Source: an uncultured Lachnospiraceae bacterium (lineage in GTDB: Bacteria > Bacillota > Clostridia > Lachnospirales > Lachnospiraceae). From it: 64,000 nucleotides of DNA. Below the pieces are notes generated by a model. The model was given only the letters and a program-made list of their open reading frames with translations, was not told the DNA's origin and did not search any database. The stretch is taken from NCBI GenBank assembly GCA_910584585.1, contig CAJUBP010000004.1:1-64000 (forward strand), written 5' to 3'. How positions within the stretch are numbered: the first letter of the stretch is position 1; each line of letters opens with the position of its first letter. Made by a program: the position numbers and the translations under genes. Shown here piece by piece: positions 25,299 through 33,207 of the stretch.

Positions 25299-27206
25299 GT
25301 GAATATCTTATTAGTTGCCATCAATGCCAAATACATTCATTCCAATCTTGCCGTACACAGTCTGAAATCCTATGCAAAAGAATATCAGGAACAGATCCAT
25401 ATTGCAGAATATACGATTAACCATTCCCTGGAATATATTTTACAGGGAATCTATAAGCAGAAACCAGATATGCTGTGCTTTTCCTGCTATATCTGGAATT
25501 ACCGGTATGTGCGTGAGTTGATTGAAGAGCTTCGCAAACTGCTGCCCAAGGTTTTGATTTGGGCCGGAGGGCCGGAGGTTTCCTATGAGTCGGAGCAGTT
25601 TCTGCAGGAAAATCCGGGAGCAATCGGCGTGATGGCGGGGGAAGGAGAAGAGACATTCCGGGAATTGTGTGCGTATTATCTAAAAAGGGACGATGCGTCC
25701 GCCGATTGCTCCGAACGCTGTCAAAGCAATGAAAATACGGTAAAATGGGAGGATTCCGAAAGCCGTCAAAGCAATGAAAATACGGTAAAATGGGAGGATT
25801 CCGAAAGCTGTCAAGACAGCGAAAGTGCCGTAAAATGTAAGGATCCCGAAACTGGGCAGGGGATAAAAGGTCAGGGGGTTCCGTCATTGGAAGACATTCC
25901 GGGCCTGGTATTTCGAAGTGGAGACGGCACCCTGGTGCGGACAGCGGCCCGGGAGCCTCTGTCCATGGATGAGCTTCCTTTTTGTTATGAACATCTGGAT
26001 GAGTTTCAAAACAGAATCATTTATTACGAGACAAGCAGAGGGTGTCCTTTTTCCTGCAGCTATTGCCTTTCTTCCATTGACAAAACTCTGCGATTTCGTT
26101 CTATTTCCCTTGTGGAGAAAGAACTGCAGTTTTTTCTTGAGCATAAGGTGCCCCAGGTGAAATTTGTGGACCGGACTTTTAACTGCAATCATAGGCATGC
26201 CTTAGCCATCTGGAGTTATCTTAAGAAACATGACAACGGAATTACAAACTTCCATTTTGAAATTTCGGCGGATCTGCTGACCGAAGAGGAACTGGAATTG
26301 ATTCATTCCCTGAGGCACGGCCTGATCCAATTAGAAATCGGGGTGCAGACCACTCATCAGCCAACCATAGAGGAAATCGGAAGAACCATGAATCTGACCC
26401 GGTTAGAGCAGGCGGTAAAGCGGGTGCAGCAGGGAGGAAATGTGCACCAGCACCTGGATTTGATTGCGGGTCTGCCGGGAGAGAATTTGGCGTCCTTCGC
26501 AAAATCTTTCGGACAGGTGTATGGGTGGAAACCGGAGCAGCTGCAGCTTGGATTTCTGAAAGTCTTAAAGGGTTCCCGGATGTATGAGAATCGGAAAAAA
26601 TACGGTCTTATTTACCGGAAACAGCCTCCCTATGAGGTGATGGCCACCAACTGGCTGTCTTATGAGGAGCTGTTAGAGATTAAGCTGGCGGAAGAAATGT
26701 TGGAGGTATATTATAACAGCGGCCAGTTTGAAATGACAGTGAAAGTGTTGGAGCTGACAGCGGAGCGTACTTTTGCGCTGTATCTGGAGCTGGGAAAATA
26801 TTATGAGAAACGGGGACTTTTGGCCATGAGCCATTCCCGGATAAGAAGAAGTGAGATTCTGCTGGATTTTGCAGCCGAAAGGGATGGAGAGCATCTGGAG
26901 CTGTACCGGGAGACGCTGACTTTTGATTTATACGCAAGGGAGAATATGAAGTCTCGCCCAGCCTGGGCGCCGGATCAGTCGGAGTACAGGGAACTTACCA
27001 GAAAATACTGTAAAAAAGGTAAGATGTCACATTTGGAACCTTTCTGGTACGGGATAGAGGAACTCAGGGAACAAAAGACATTGACTGCTTATCCCCAAAG
27101 GCAAAGAGAGCGGCAGTTTTATCTGTTTTCTTATGAGGAACGCAATCCTTTGACAGGGCAGGCTGCCGTAAAGCGTCTGGATGAGAAGGGTCAAAAAGAA
27201 ATTTAA
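25299..27206 (+). CDS. B12-binding domain radical SAM protein (DUF4080 C-terminus)
   Basis: 635 residues from GTG 25299, set by GGAGG at 25288-25292; the frame is open upstream only through the 68-bp repeats. Domains: cobalamin-binding Rossmann domain (~1-135, ILLVAINAKYIHSNLA), radical SAM barrel (~240-430) with the cluster motif RGCPFSCSYC, and a C-terminal DUF4080 region. It would bind 4Fe-4S, SAM and B12 to carry out a radical reaction on an unknown substrate. A hydrophilic insert at ~140-190 is built from a 15-residue tandem repeat and links the first two domains. Nth follows within 40 bases. Confidence 0.85.
   Translation: MNILLVAINAKYIHSNLAVHSLKSYAKEYQEQIHIAEYTINHSLEYILQGIYKQKPDMLCFSCYIWNYRYVRELIEELRKLLPKVLIWAGGPEVSYESEQFLQENPGAIGVMAGEGEETFRELCAYYLKRDDASADCSERCQSNENTVKWEDSESRQSNENTVKWEDSESCQDSESAVKCKDPETGQGIKGQGVPSLEDIPGLVFRSGDGTLVRTAAREPLSMDELPFCYEHLDEFQNRIIYYETSRGCPFSCSYCLSSIDKTLRFRSISLVEKELQFFLEHKVPQVKFVDRTFNCNHRHALAIWSYLKKHDNGITNFHFEISADLLTEEELELIHSLRHGLIQLEIGVQTTHQPTIEEIGRTMNLTRLEQAVKRVQQGGNVHQHLDLIAGLPGENLASFAKSFGQVYGWKPEQLQLGFLKVLKGSRMYENRKKYGLIYRKQPPYEVMATNWLSYEELLEIKLAEEMLEVYYNSGQFEMTVKVLELTAERTFALYLELGKYYEKRGLLAMSHSRIRRSEILLDFAAERDGEHLELYRETLTFDLYARENMKSRPAWAPDQSEYRELTRKYCKKGKMSHLEPFWYGIEELREQKTLTAYPQRQRERQFYLFSYEERNPLTGQAAVKRLDEKGQKEI
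25719..25853 (+). repeat. 45-bp tandem repeat inside the radical SAM gene
   Basis: Two near-identical 45-base units (QSNENTVKWEDSES) and a third diverged unit (QDSESAVKCKDPET). Length keeps the frame. It lies in the linker between cobalamin and radical SAM domains. Confidence 0.85.
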
Positions 27207-27243
27207 GCTGTCTGGAGGAGAAAGAGCGAAGAGAGGAACTGAG

Positions 27244-27876
27244 ATGAAGAAAAGAACAAAGGAGATTTTAACCCGGCTGGACGAAGCTTACGGCAGGGAG
27301 TACCGCTGTTATCTGAATCATGACAATGCCTGGCAGCTTCTGATTGCTGTGATTATGAGCGCGCAGTGCACCGACGCGAGAGTGAATCTTGTGACGAAAG
27401 ATTTGTTTCGAAAATATGATACTTTGGAGAAATTTGCATATGCTGAAATAGAGGAATTGGAACAGGATATCCACTCCATTGGATTTTATCATAATAAGGC
27501 CAGGAATATTATTCTCTGCGCCCGGAAGCTGGTGGAAGAGTTCGGCGGCGAAGTGCCCGAAAGCCTGGAGGACTTGACTTCCCTGCCGGGAGTGGGCAGG
27601 AAAACAGCCAATGTGATACGGGGAAATATCTACCATGAGCCCAGTGTCGTGGTAGATACTCATGTAAAACGAATTTCCAGGCGGCTGGGGCTGACGAAAG
27701 AGGAAGATCCGGTGAAAGTGGAATATGATTTGATGAAAGCTCTGCCCAAAGACCACTGGATTCTGTATAATATTCAGATTATCACATTGGGAAGAAGCAT
27801 CTGCACGGCCAGAAGCCCCAAATGCAGCGAATGCTTTTTGAGTGATTTGTGCCGGGCGGAGGATAAGGAACGGTAG
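27244..27876 (+). CDS. nth: Endonuclease III
   Basis: 210 residues from ATG 27244; the frame opens at 27181 inside the previous gene. DNA glycosylase/AP lyase for oxidised pyrimidines. Helix-hairpin-helix LPGVGRKTANVI (~113-124) holds the catalytic Lys, VVDTHVKR (~136-143) the catalytic Asp, and the C-terminus has the 4Fe-4S cysteines in the C-x6-C-x2-C-x5-C pattern (CTARSPKCSECFLSDLC). Complete length. Likely co-transcribed with the radical SAM gene before and the exonuclease after. Confidence 0.95.
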   Translation: MKKRTKEILTRLDEAYGREYRCYLNHDNAWQLLIAVIMSAQCTDARVNLVTKDLFRKYDTLEKFAYAEIEELEQDIHSIGFYHNKARNIILCARKLVEEFGGEVPESLEDLTSLPGVGRKTANVIRGNIYHEPSVVVDTHVKRISRRLGLTKEEDPVKVEYDLMKALPKDHWILYNIQIITLGRSICTARSPKCSECFLSDLCRAEDKER

Positions 27877-27954
27877 AAATACTGCCCGATGTATGAGCTG
27901 TTGTTATTGCTGCGGTTTCTTCAAGATGCGGGGAAATCAGAAAGGCGGAGAATT

Positions 27955-28671
27955 ATGCTGGAGCGTTATGTGGTAGTGGACTTAGAGATGACTGGGCTGC
28001 ACGCAAGGACAGACAGGATTCTGGAAATCGGCGCAGTAAAGGAAGAGGTGGGAAAGCAGGAAATTTTTCACCGGATGGTGAATCCCAGGATGAAAATTTC
28101 CAAAGAGGTGACAGAACTTACGGGAATTACCGCTGAAATGGCGCAAAAGGGCTGTGAGCCTGAGCAGGCGGCAGCGGAATTCCGGGATTTTGCGGAAGGA
28201 TTCCCTTTAGTTGGGCACAATCTGATCTATGATTACAGTTTTTTGAAGCAATGTTTGGTGAATCATGGGGAGACGTTCGAAAAAGACGGGGTTGATACTT
28301 TGAAGCTTGCGCGGAAATTTCTGCCGGAAGCGGAGAAAAAAACGCTGGATTATCTGTGCGCGTATCTGCAGATTGCAAGAACCAAAAGCCATCGCGCCTT
28401 AGAAGACGCCAAAGCAACCAATCTTTTGTTTCAGTATCTTAGGGAACGGTTTGAGGCGCAGGATCCGGAGGCGTTTTTGCCAAAACCGCTATTGTACCGG
28501 GTGAAAAAGCAGGGGCCTGCCTCAGCGAGACAAAAAAAGTACTTGAAAGAACTGGCAGACTGGCATAAAATAGATTTGAATGTGGAACTGGACAGCCTCA
28601 CGAAAAATGAGGCGTCCAGAATGACCGATAAGATTCTGTGGGCTTATGGAAAAATTCCTTCCGGAAGCTGA
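27955..28671 (+). CDS. DnaQ-like 3'-5' exonuclease
   Basis: 238 residues from ATG 27955 (AGGCGGAG upstream). DEDDh motifs: VVVDLEMTG (ExoI, DxE), GHNLIYDYSFL (ExoII) and SHRALEDAKAT (ExoIII, H-x4-D). The fold is that of the Pol III epsilon proofreading subunit, but in Gram-positive bacteria such stand-alone proteins are usually repair or RNA exonucleases. The C-terminal ~65 residues add a helical tail with SARQKKYLKEL, similar to the small domain that follows this fold in clostridial homologues. It follows nth closely, a DNA-repair context. Confidence 0.85.
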   Translation: MLERYVVVDLEMTGLHARTDRILEIGAVKEEVGKQEIFHRMVNPRMKISKEVTELTGITAEMAQKGCEPEQAAAEFRDFAEGFPLVGHNLIYDYSFLKQCLVNHGETFEKDGVDTLKLARKFLPEAEKKTLDYLCAYLQIARTKSHRALEDAKATNLLFQYLRERFEAQDPEAFLPKPLLYRVKKQGPASARQKKYLKELADWHKIDLNVELDSLTKNEASRMTDKILWAYGKIPSGS

Positions 28672-28679
28672 GTGATACC

Positions 28680-28836
28680 TGCAAGCATACGTATTTGCTT
28701 ATCTGTGAATGATACGATTCCTTTTGTAATCAGATGAATGACACCCGCAAGCATACGTATTTGCGTGTCTGTGAATGATACGATTCCTTTTGTAATCAGT
28801 TGAATGATGCCCGTAAGCATACGTATTTGCTTAACT
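28680..28836. repeat. 66-bp tandem repeat, about 2.4 copies
   Basis: GCAAGCATACGTATTTGC-type palindromes recur at 28681, 28747 and 28813 with intervening TGAATGATACGATTCC blocks. Period 66. It fills the gap between the exonuclease gene and the end of a minus-strand gene. Confidence 0.85.
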
Positions 28837-29454
28837 GGAAGATTCCATTTTATTCAGCATAGCCAGAATCGGTTCTTTCATCAGAGAATTCAGGTTAGAA
28901 GCGCTGTTTTTCAATCCTTCCAGCTTATCCGGCTGATTGGCCTGAAGGTAGAGTTCTGCCAGCAGCTGATAGGTGCTCTTGATATCACTCTCGACGGATA
29001 CTGCAAATTCCAGTACCTGAGCAGCTTCTTCGGGGTGTGAGAGTTCAGCAAGGCGCTGTCCCCAGGAATTCAGGGTACGCGCCAACAGAGTGAAATTCTG
29101 ATCGCACTGGGTTAAAAAAGGCAGGTTGGCGGCGCCGTAGTTTAACTTTAGATCCGTGTTGGTGATTCCGGTAAGGTTCAGAATTTTTTCATCCTTCAAT
29201 TTGAGGATCTGTTCTTCGCACTGGTGCAGGAAATCATCTGAAAATCTGGCAAAGGGCAGGGACACTCCGGTGAAATCCACATAATTGAGATTGGAAATGT
29301 CTTGTTTTCTGGTAGCATTGGCAGCATTTTCCCGATCCCAGAAATCACGTTCTGTATTCTTGCGCATGCGGTCAGCTTTTTTGCGTTTGTAGGAGACTAC
29401 TACAACAAAAATCATAATCCATCCAAAGAGTACAGGGACTTTCATAACATTCAT
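28831..29454 (-). CDS. Membrane-anchored protein with TPR-like tail, unknown function
   Basis: 207 residues; on the minus strand AAAGGAAG precedes the start at 29454. One N-terminal helix (VPVLFGWIMIFVVVVSY) followed by a positive stretch KRKKADRMRK indicates an anchored, cytoplasm-facing protein. The rest is helical; the last ~80 residues have alternate helices (AEEAAQVLEFAVSVESDIKS-like, TYQLLAELYLQANQPDKLEGL) in the TPR style. No family recognised. Its 3' end touches the 66-bp repeat array; its 5' end is divergent from a tiny membrane ORF and vanW. Confidence 0.6.
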   Translation of the reverse strand: MNVMKVPVLFGWIMIFVVVVSYKRKKADRMRKNTERDFWDRENAANATRKQDISNLNYVDFTGVSLPFARFSDDFLHQCEEQILKLKDEKILNLTGITNTDLKLNYGAANLPFLTQCDQNFTLLARTLNSWGQRLAELSHPEEAAQVLEFAVSVESDIKSTYQLLAELYLQANQPDKLEGLKNSASNLNSLMKEPILAMLNKMESSS

Positions 29455-29518
29455 CTTCCTTTCTTAATACAATATAGTTTCAGATAAGTTTTATCATTCT
29501 AGTATGGAGGTGAGTCCG

Positions 29519-29626
29519 ATGATTAATTTTCATAATCCGAAAACAAAAAAGACAATTGCCGCAGTGATTGCATTGGTTTTGGTGGCGTCTATGGTGGTAT
29601 CTGTATTCCTCTCTGCATTTGTATAG
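29519..29626 (+). CDS. 35-residue single-helix membrane peptide
   Basis: Near-perfect GGAGGTGA Shine-Dalgarno at 29506-29513 and ATG 29519. Product: a basic start (NPKTKKT) followed by one helix (IAAVIALVLVASMVVSVFL). The layout is like Prli42/DUF4044-type mini-proteins of Firmicutes, which sit in the membrane near stress-signalling complexes; assignment is by shape only. Confidence 0.6.
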   Translation: MINFHNPKTKKTIAAVIALVLVASMVVSVFLSAFV

Positions 29627-29698
29627 GCAATGGTCTGCGTCTGTTCATAATATACAGAAAGTCCGTGATTATGTCAACGAAATTCGTGGTTTCGTATC

Positions 29699-29726
29699 TT
29701 GAAAAATAGCTTTTTTATGATAAAAT
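29699..29726 (+). promoter_or_regulatory. Promoter for vanW-like gene
   Basis: TTGAAA at 29699-29704, 16-base spacer, TAAAAT at 29721-29726; the gene starts 46 bases later. Confidence 0.55.
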
Positions 29727-29772
29727 TAGGTAAGTAGGTAATAAACGAAGTATGTTAGTAGGAGAATAGATT

Positions 29773-31491
29773 ATGAAGAGAAAGTGGAAAATGTATGTTA
29801 CAGCGGCCGGTGCGGTTTTGGCGTTGATCCTGATTGCTGTCATTACCATTCCGGTGGATGCGGAGACGAAAGAGACAGACACCATTCCCCAGCGGGTGTA
29901 TTTCGGGGAGATTTCCGTAGGCGGAATGACTCAGGAAGAGGCAAAAGAAGCAGTAAAAGAACATGTGGAGGAGCTGCAGAGCGAGATCATTACCCTGCAG
30001 GCCGGCAAGAATACGGTGCAGGTTCCGGTTTCCCAGATGGGACTTTCCTGGGGGAATGAAGAAATTGTGGAAGAAGCCGCAGGGCTTGGAAAAAGCGGTA
30101 ACCTGATCACCCGTTACAAGGCAATGAAAGATCTGGAGAATGAAGACAAAGTCTATGAACTGGCGTTTCAGATAGATAAACAAATGGTGAAGAGAGTTCT
30201 GGAGAATAATGCGGAGGTTCTGAATACAGAAGCTGAGAATGCAGGACTGACCAGAGAAAACGGCGGTTTTACAGTAATTCCCGGAAGCCAGGGCGTCACT
30301 GTGAATGTGGAAGAATCCACAGATATCCTGGAAAAATATTTTTCCCTTGAATGGGAAGAGGGAGCCGGCACCGTTGAGATTGCAGCGGATGTGGTAGACC
30401 CCAAGGGTACGGAAGAGGAACTGAGCAAGGTCAAGGATCTTTTGGGCGGATTCAATACGTCTTATGCGTCTTCCGGCGCGGGACGTTCCAAGAATGTGGA
30501 AAATGGAGCCAGCAAAATCAACGGTTCTGTGGTATATCCGGGGGACAGCTTCTCTGTTTATGAGGCGGTCAGCCCCTTTGAGCCGGAGAACGGATACGAA
30601 CTGGCAGGCTCTTACGAGAACGGAACTACGGTGGAAACTTACGGCGGAGGAATCTGTCAGGTGTCCACAACCTTATATAATGCAGTTATCCGTGCGGAAC
30701 TGGAAGTTACCGAACGTTTTAACCATTCCATGATCGTAAGCTATGTGGATCCTTCGGCGGATGCAGCCATTGCGGGAACCTACAAGGATTTAAAATTTGT
30801 CAATAATACCAAGGCGCCTATTTATATTGAAGGATATACCCAGGGGCGATCCCTTTATTTTAACATATTCGGCGAGGAGACCAGAGAATCGGGCAGAGAG
30901 GTCAGCTTTGTCAGCGAGACGCTGTCCACGACGGAACCAGGCACCCAATACCAGGCGGCGCCGGGTCAGCCCATCGGATACATGAGCCAGACACAGTCTT
31001 CCCATACCGGCTATACTGCTCAGCTTTGGAAAGTGGTAACGGTGAACGGGGTAGAACAGAGTCGGGAAATATTTAACAAGAGTACTTATAAAGCGTCTCC
31101 GAGAATTGTGGCAGTGGGAACTGCTTCCGGCAATCCTGACGCGGTAAATGCCATGAACGCGGCAATCGGCGCTCAGGATGAAGGGGCTATCAGCGCGGCG
31201 GCAGCCCAGTGGAATGATGCGGCTATTGCTGCAGCCCAACAGCAGGCTGAAGCAGATGCAGCAGCGGCAGCAGCGGCTCAGCAGCAGCAACAGCAGCAAC
31301 AGCAACAGCAGGAACAGCAGGACGATGACAAGAAGAACGGCGACAAGAAGGACGATAAAGACGACAAGAAAGACGACGATAAAAAAGACGACAGTAAGCA
31401 GAATGATGAGCAGAAAGAAGATGACGGCGGTGGCGAGGCACCGGAAGATGGCGGTGAAAATAATGGTTCCGAAGGCGAAGGTGAAGAATAA
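29773..31491 (+). CDS. VanW family cell-wall protein with low-complexity tail
   Basis: 572 residues, ATG 29773 after TAGGAGAA. Signal anchor at ~8-25, a peptidoglycan-binding-4 style region (~45-200), the VanW domain (~225-350) with GGGICQVSTTLYNA, then a G5-like beta region (~370-440). The last ~90 residues are low complexity: Ala/Gln with a run of Gln, then Lys/Asp blocks and an acidic Gly/Glu end. VanW domains occur in cell-wall associated proteins of Gram-positives; the function is not known. The tail probably crosses or sits in the wall. A strong terminator follows. Confidence 0.85.
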   Translation: MKRKWKMYVTAAGAVLALILIAVITIPVDAETKETDTIPQRVYFGEISVGGMTQEEAKEAVKEHVEELQSEIITLQAGKNTVQVPVSQMGLSWGNEEIVEEAAGLGKSGNLITRYKAMKDLENEDKVYELAFQIDKQMVKRVLENNAEVLNTEAENAGLTRENGGFTVIPGSQGVTVNVEESTDILEKYFSLEWEEGAGTVEIAADVVDPKGTEEELSKVKDLLGGFNTSYASSGAGRSKNVENGASKINGSVVYPGDSFSVYEAVSPFEPENGYELAGSYENGTTVETYGGGICQVSTTLYNAVIRAELEVTERFNHSMIVSYVDPSADAAIAGTYKDLKFVNNTKAPIYIEGYTQGRSLYFNIFGEETRESGREVSFVSETLSTTEPGTQYQAAPGQPIGYMSQTQSSHTGYTAQLWKVVTVNGVEQSREIFNKSTYKASPRIVAVGTASGNPDAVNAMNAAIGAQDEGAISAAAAQWNDAAIAAAQQQAEADAAAAAAAQQQQQQQQQQQEQQDDDKKNGDKKDDKDDKKDDDKKDDSKQNDEQKEDDGGGEAPEDGGENNGSEGEGEE

Positions 31492-31510
31492 TTAGCGGCA
31501 TAGCGGTAAG

Positions 31511-31556
31511 GGATAAGGCTGTTTCAGTTGTGAGACAGCCTTATCCTGTCCATTTT
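31511..31556 (+). terminator. Strong rho-independent terminator after vanW
   Basis: 16-base arms (GGATAAGGCTGTTTCA / TGAGACAGCCTTATCC, one mismatch), 4-base loop, then a short T-tract. Confidence 0.85.
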
Positions 31557-31665
31557 TATATGCCCGTGAGCCAAAGTATGATTAAGATAAACGGCAAATC
31601 ATTCTGCAATTTTATATGCTCGTGAGTCAAAGTATGATTAAGATAAACGGCAAATCATTCTGCAA
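31554..31665. repeat. Two 56-bp direct repeats
   Basis: 31554-31609 and 31610-31665 differ at two or three positions; unit begins TTTTATATGC and ends CATTCTGCAA. The second copy ends 23 bases before the next start. Confidence 0.9.
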
Positions 31666-31688
31666 ATAAGCCTGAGAGGATTGGGAGA

Positions 31689-32672
31689 ATGAAAACAGGA
31701 AAAGTTCCGGAGAGCGTACTAAAACGTTCCGTATTGAGACAAATACATACCAGACGGGAAGAAGTGCTGCTGGGAGCCGGCGTGGGGGAGGACTGCGCTG
31801 CTCTGAAGCTGGCGGAAGATGAAATATTTGTGATTTCTACAGATCCCATTACCGGTACGGCTACAGACATCGGCAATCTTGCCATTCATATCACCATGAA
31901 TGATCTGGCTTCCGCCGGCGCGGAACCAGTGGGCGTGATGCTGACGATACTTCTGCCGGAGGGTTCGGAAGAATCGGATTTGAAGGAAATTATGCGTCAG
32001 ATTGAGGAAGCCTGCGCTCAGGGAAAGGTGCAGATTATCGGCGGCCATACCGAGGTGACAAGGGCGGTGAACCAGCCTTTGGTCAATGTCTGCGGCGTGG
32101 GGAAGGCCAGAGAAGGAAAACTGGTGTCCACTGCCGGAGCAAATCCGGGAGACGATATCCTGGTAAGCAAGTGGATTGGTTTGGAGGGCACATCCATTAT
32201 AGCCAAAGAGAAAGAACAGGAACTGGCAGGCCGCTATCCTTGGCAGTTAATTCGAAATGCCCAGGAATTTGACAGATATCTGTCTGTATTGCCGGAGGCC
32301 GCAATTGCCGTCCGGCTGGGGGTCAGCGCCATGCATGATGTGACGGAAGGCGGAATATTCGGCGCCCTTTGGGAATTGGCGGAAAGTTCTGGAGTCGGAT
32401 TGGAAATTGACTGGAAAAAAATTCCTGTGAAACAGGAAACGATAGAAGTGTGTGAATTTTTTGGAATTAATCCTTATGAACTGATTTCCAGCGGCTGTAT
32501 GCTGATGGCTGCGCCGGATGGAAATAAACTGGCGCGGGAGATGGAAAAGGCGGGAATTCACGCAGCGGTTATTGGGAAAGCGACAAAAGGAAATGACCGG
32601 GTGCTGTTCAATGAGGAAGAGAAGCGATTTTTGGAACCGCCGAAGACAGATGAACTTTACAAAGTAGTGTAA
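31689..32672 (+). CDS. AIR synthase-related protein (HypE/PurM fold)
   Basis: 327 residues. N-terminal AIRS domain with GVGEDCAAL and AIHITMNDLASAGAEPVGVMLT, then IIGGHTEVT; C-terminal AIRS_C domain with MHDVTEGGIFGALWELAESSG. These are the ATP-binding features of the PurM/HypE/ThiL superfamily. It lacks the HypE C-terminal Cys and stands away from hydrogenase or purine genes, so the substrate is open; clostridial relatives are annotated only as AIR synthase family. A separate transcript with the Lrp gene 49 bases downstream is possible. Confidence 0.85.
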   Translation: MKTGKVPESVLKRSVLRQIHTRREEVLLGAGVGEDCAALKLAEDEIFVISTDPITGTATDIGNLAIHITMNDLASAGAEPVGVMLTILLPEGSEESDLKEIMRQIEEACAQGKVQIIGGHTEVTRAVNQPLVNVCGVGKAREGKLVSTAGANPGDDILVSKWIGLEGTSIIAKEKEQELAGRYPWQLIRNAQEFDRYLSVLPEAAIAVRLGVSAMHDVTEGGIFGALWELAESSGVGLEIDWKKIPVKQETIEVCEFFGINPYELISSGCMLMAAPDGNKLAREMEKAGIHAAVIGKATKGNDRVLFNEEEKRFLEPPKTDELYKVV

Positions 32673-32721
32673 CCTTAACTATGGCGTTGAGAATAAAAGT
32701 ATAAGCAGAAAGGGAAACAGG

Positions 32722-33207
32722 ATGGAAATGCGAGAGAAAATATTAACTTTTATAGAAAAAAACAGCAGAGTGGATTTGAAAGAGCTGGCAATTATGCTTG
32801 GAGTGGAGGAAACTGCCGTGGCAAATGAGATGGCAGCCATGGAAGAGGAACACATTATCTGCGGATATCATACACTGATCGATTGGGATAAGACCAGTAT
32901 TGAGAAAGTGAACGCGCTGATTGAGGTACGTGTCACTCCCCAGCGGGGCAGAGGTTTTGACAGCATTGCAGAGCGGATTTACAATTATCCGGAAGTGAAT
33001 GCCGTTTATCTGATTTCCGGCGGCTACGATCTGCTTGTGACTTTAGAAGGGAAAACACTGCGGGAGGTGGCTCAGTTTGTCTCAGATAAATTGTCTCCGC
33101 TGGAGTCTGTGCTGAGCACCAAGACCAATTTTATCCTGAAAAAATATAAAGACCATGGAACTGTAATTGCAAAACCCCAGGAAGATGAAAGGATGTTGGT
33201 GAGCTAA
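32722..33207 (+). CDS. Lrp/AsnC family transcriptional regulator
   Basis: 161 residues. N-terminal winged HTH (~1-55; LKELAIMLGVEETAVANEMAAMEEEHII) and C-terminal AsnC/RAM sensor domain (~65-140) with VNAVYLISGGYDLLVTLEG. Its stop TAA shares a base with the ATG of the aminotransferase, so the two are coupled; such pairs are common in Clostridia, where the regulator probably responds to an amino acid handled by the enzyme. The last ~20 residues are a flexible tail. Confidence 0.9.
   Translation: MEMREKILTFIEKNSRVDLKELAIMLGVEETAVANEMAAMEEEHIICGYHTLIDWDKTSIEKVNALIEVRVTPQRGRGFDSIAERIYNYPEVNAVYLISGGYDLLVTLEGKTLREVAQFVSDKLSPLESVLSTKTNFILKKYKDHGTVIAKPQEDERMLVS

Noticed and set aside
28680..28836. 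Possible CRISPR array
   Set aside because: The whole 66-bp unit is conserved, including the part that would be a spacer.
30790..31305. 171-codon minus-strand frame over vanW
   Set aside because: Leu/Cys/Arg-rich translation of the Gln/Ala repeats read backwards; no start signal.
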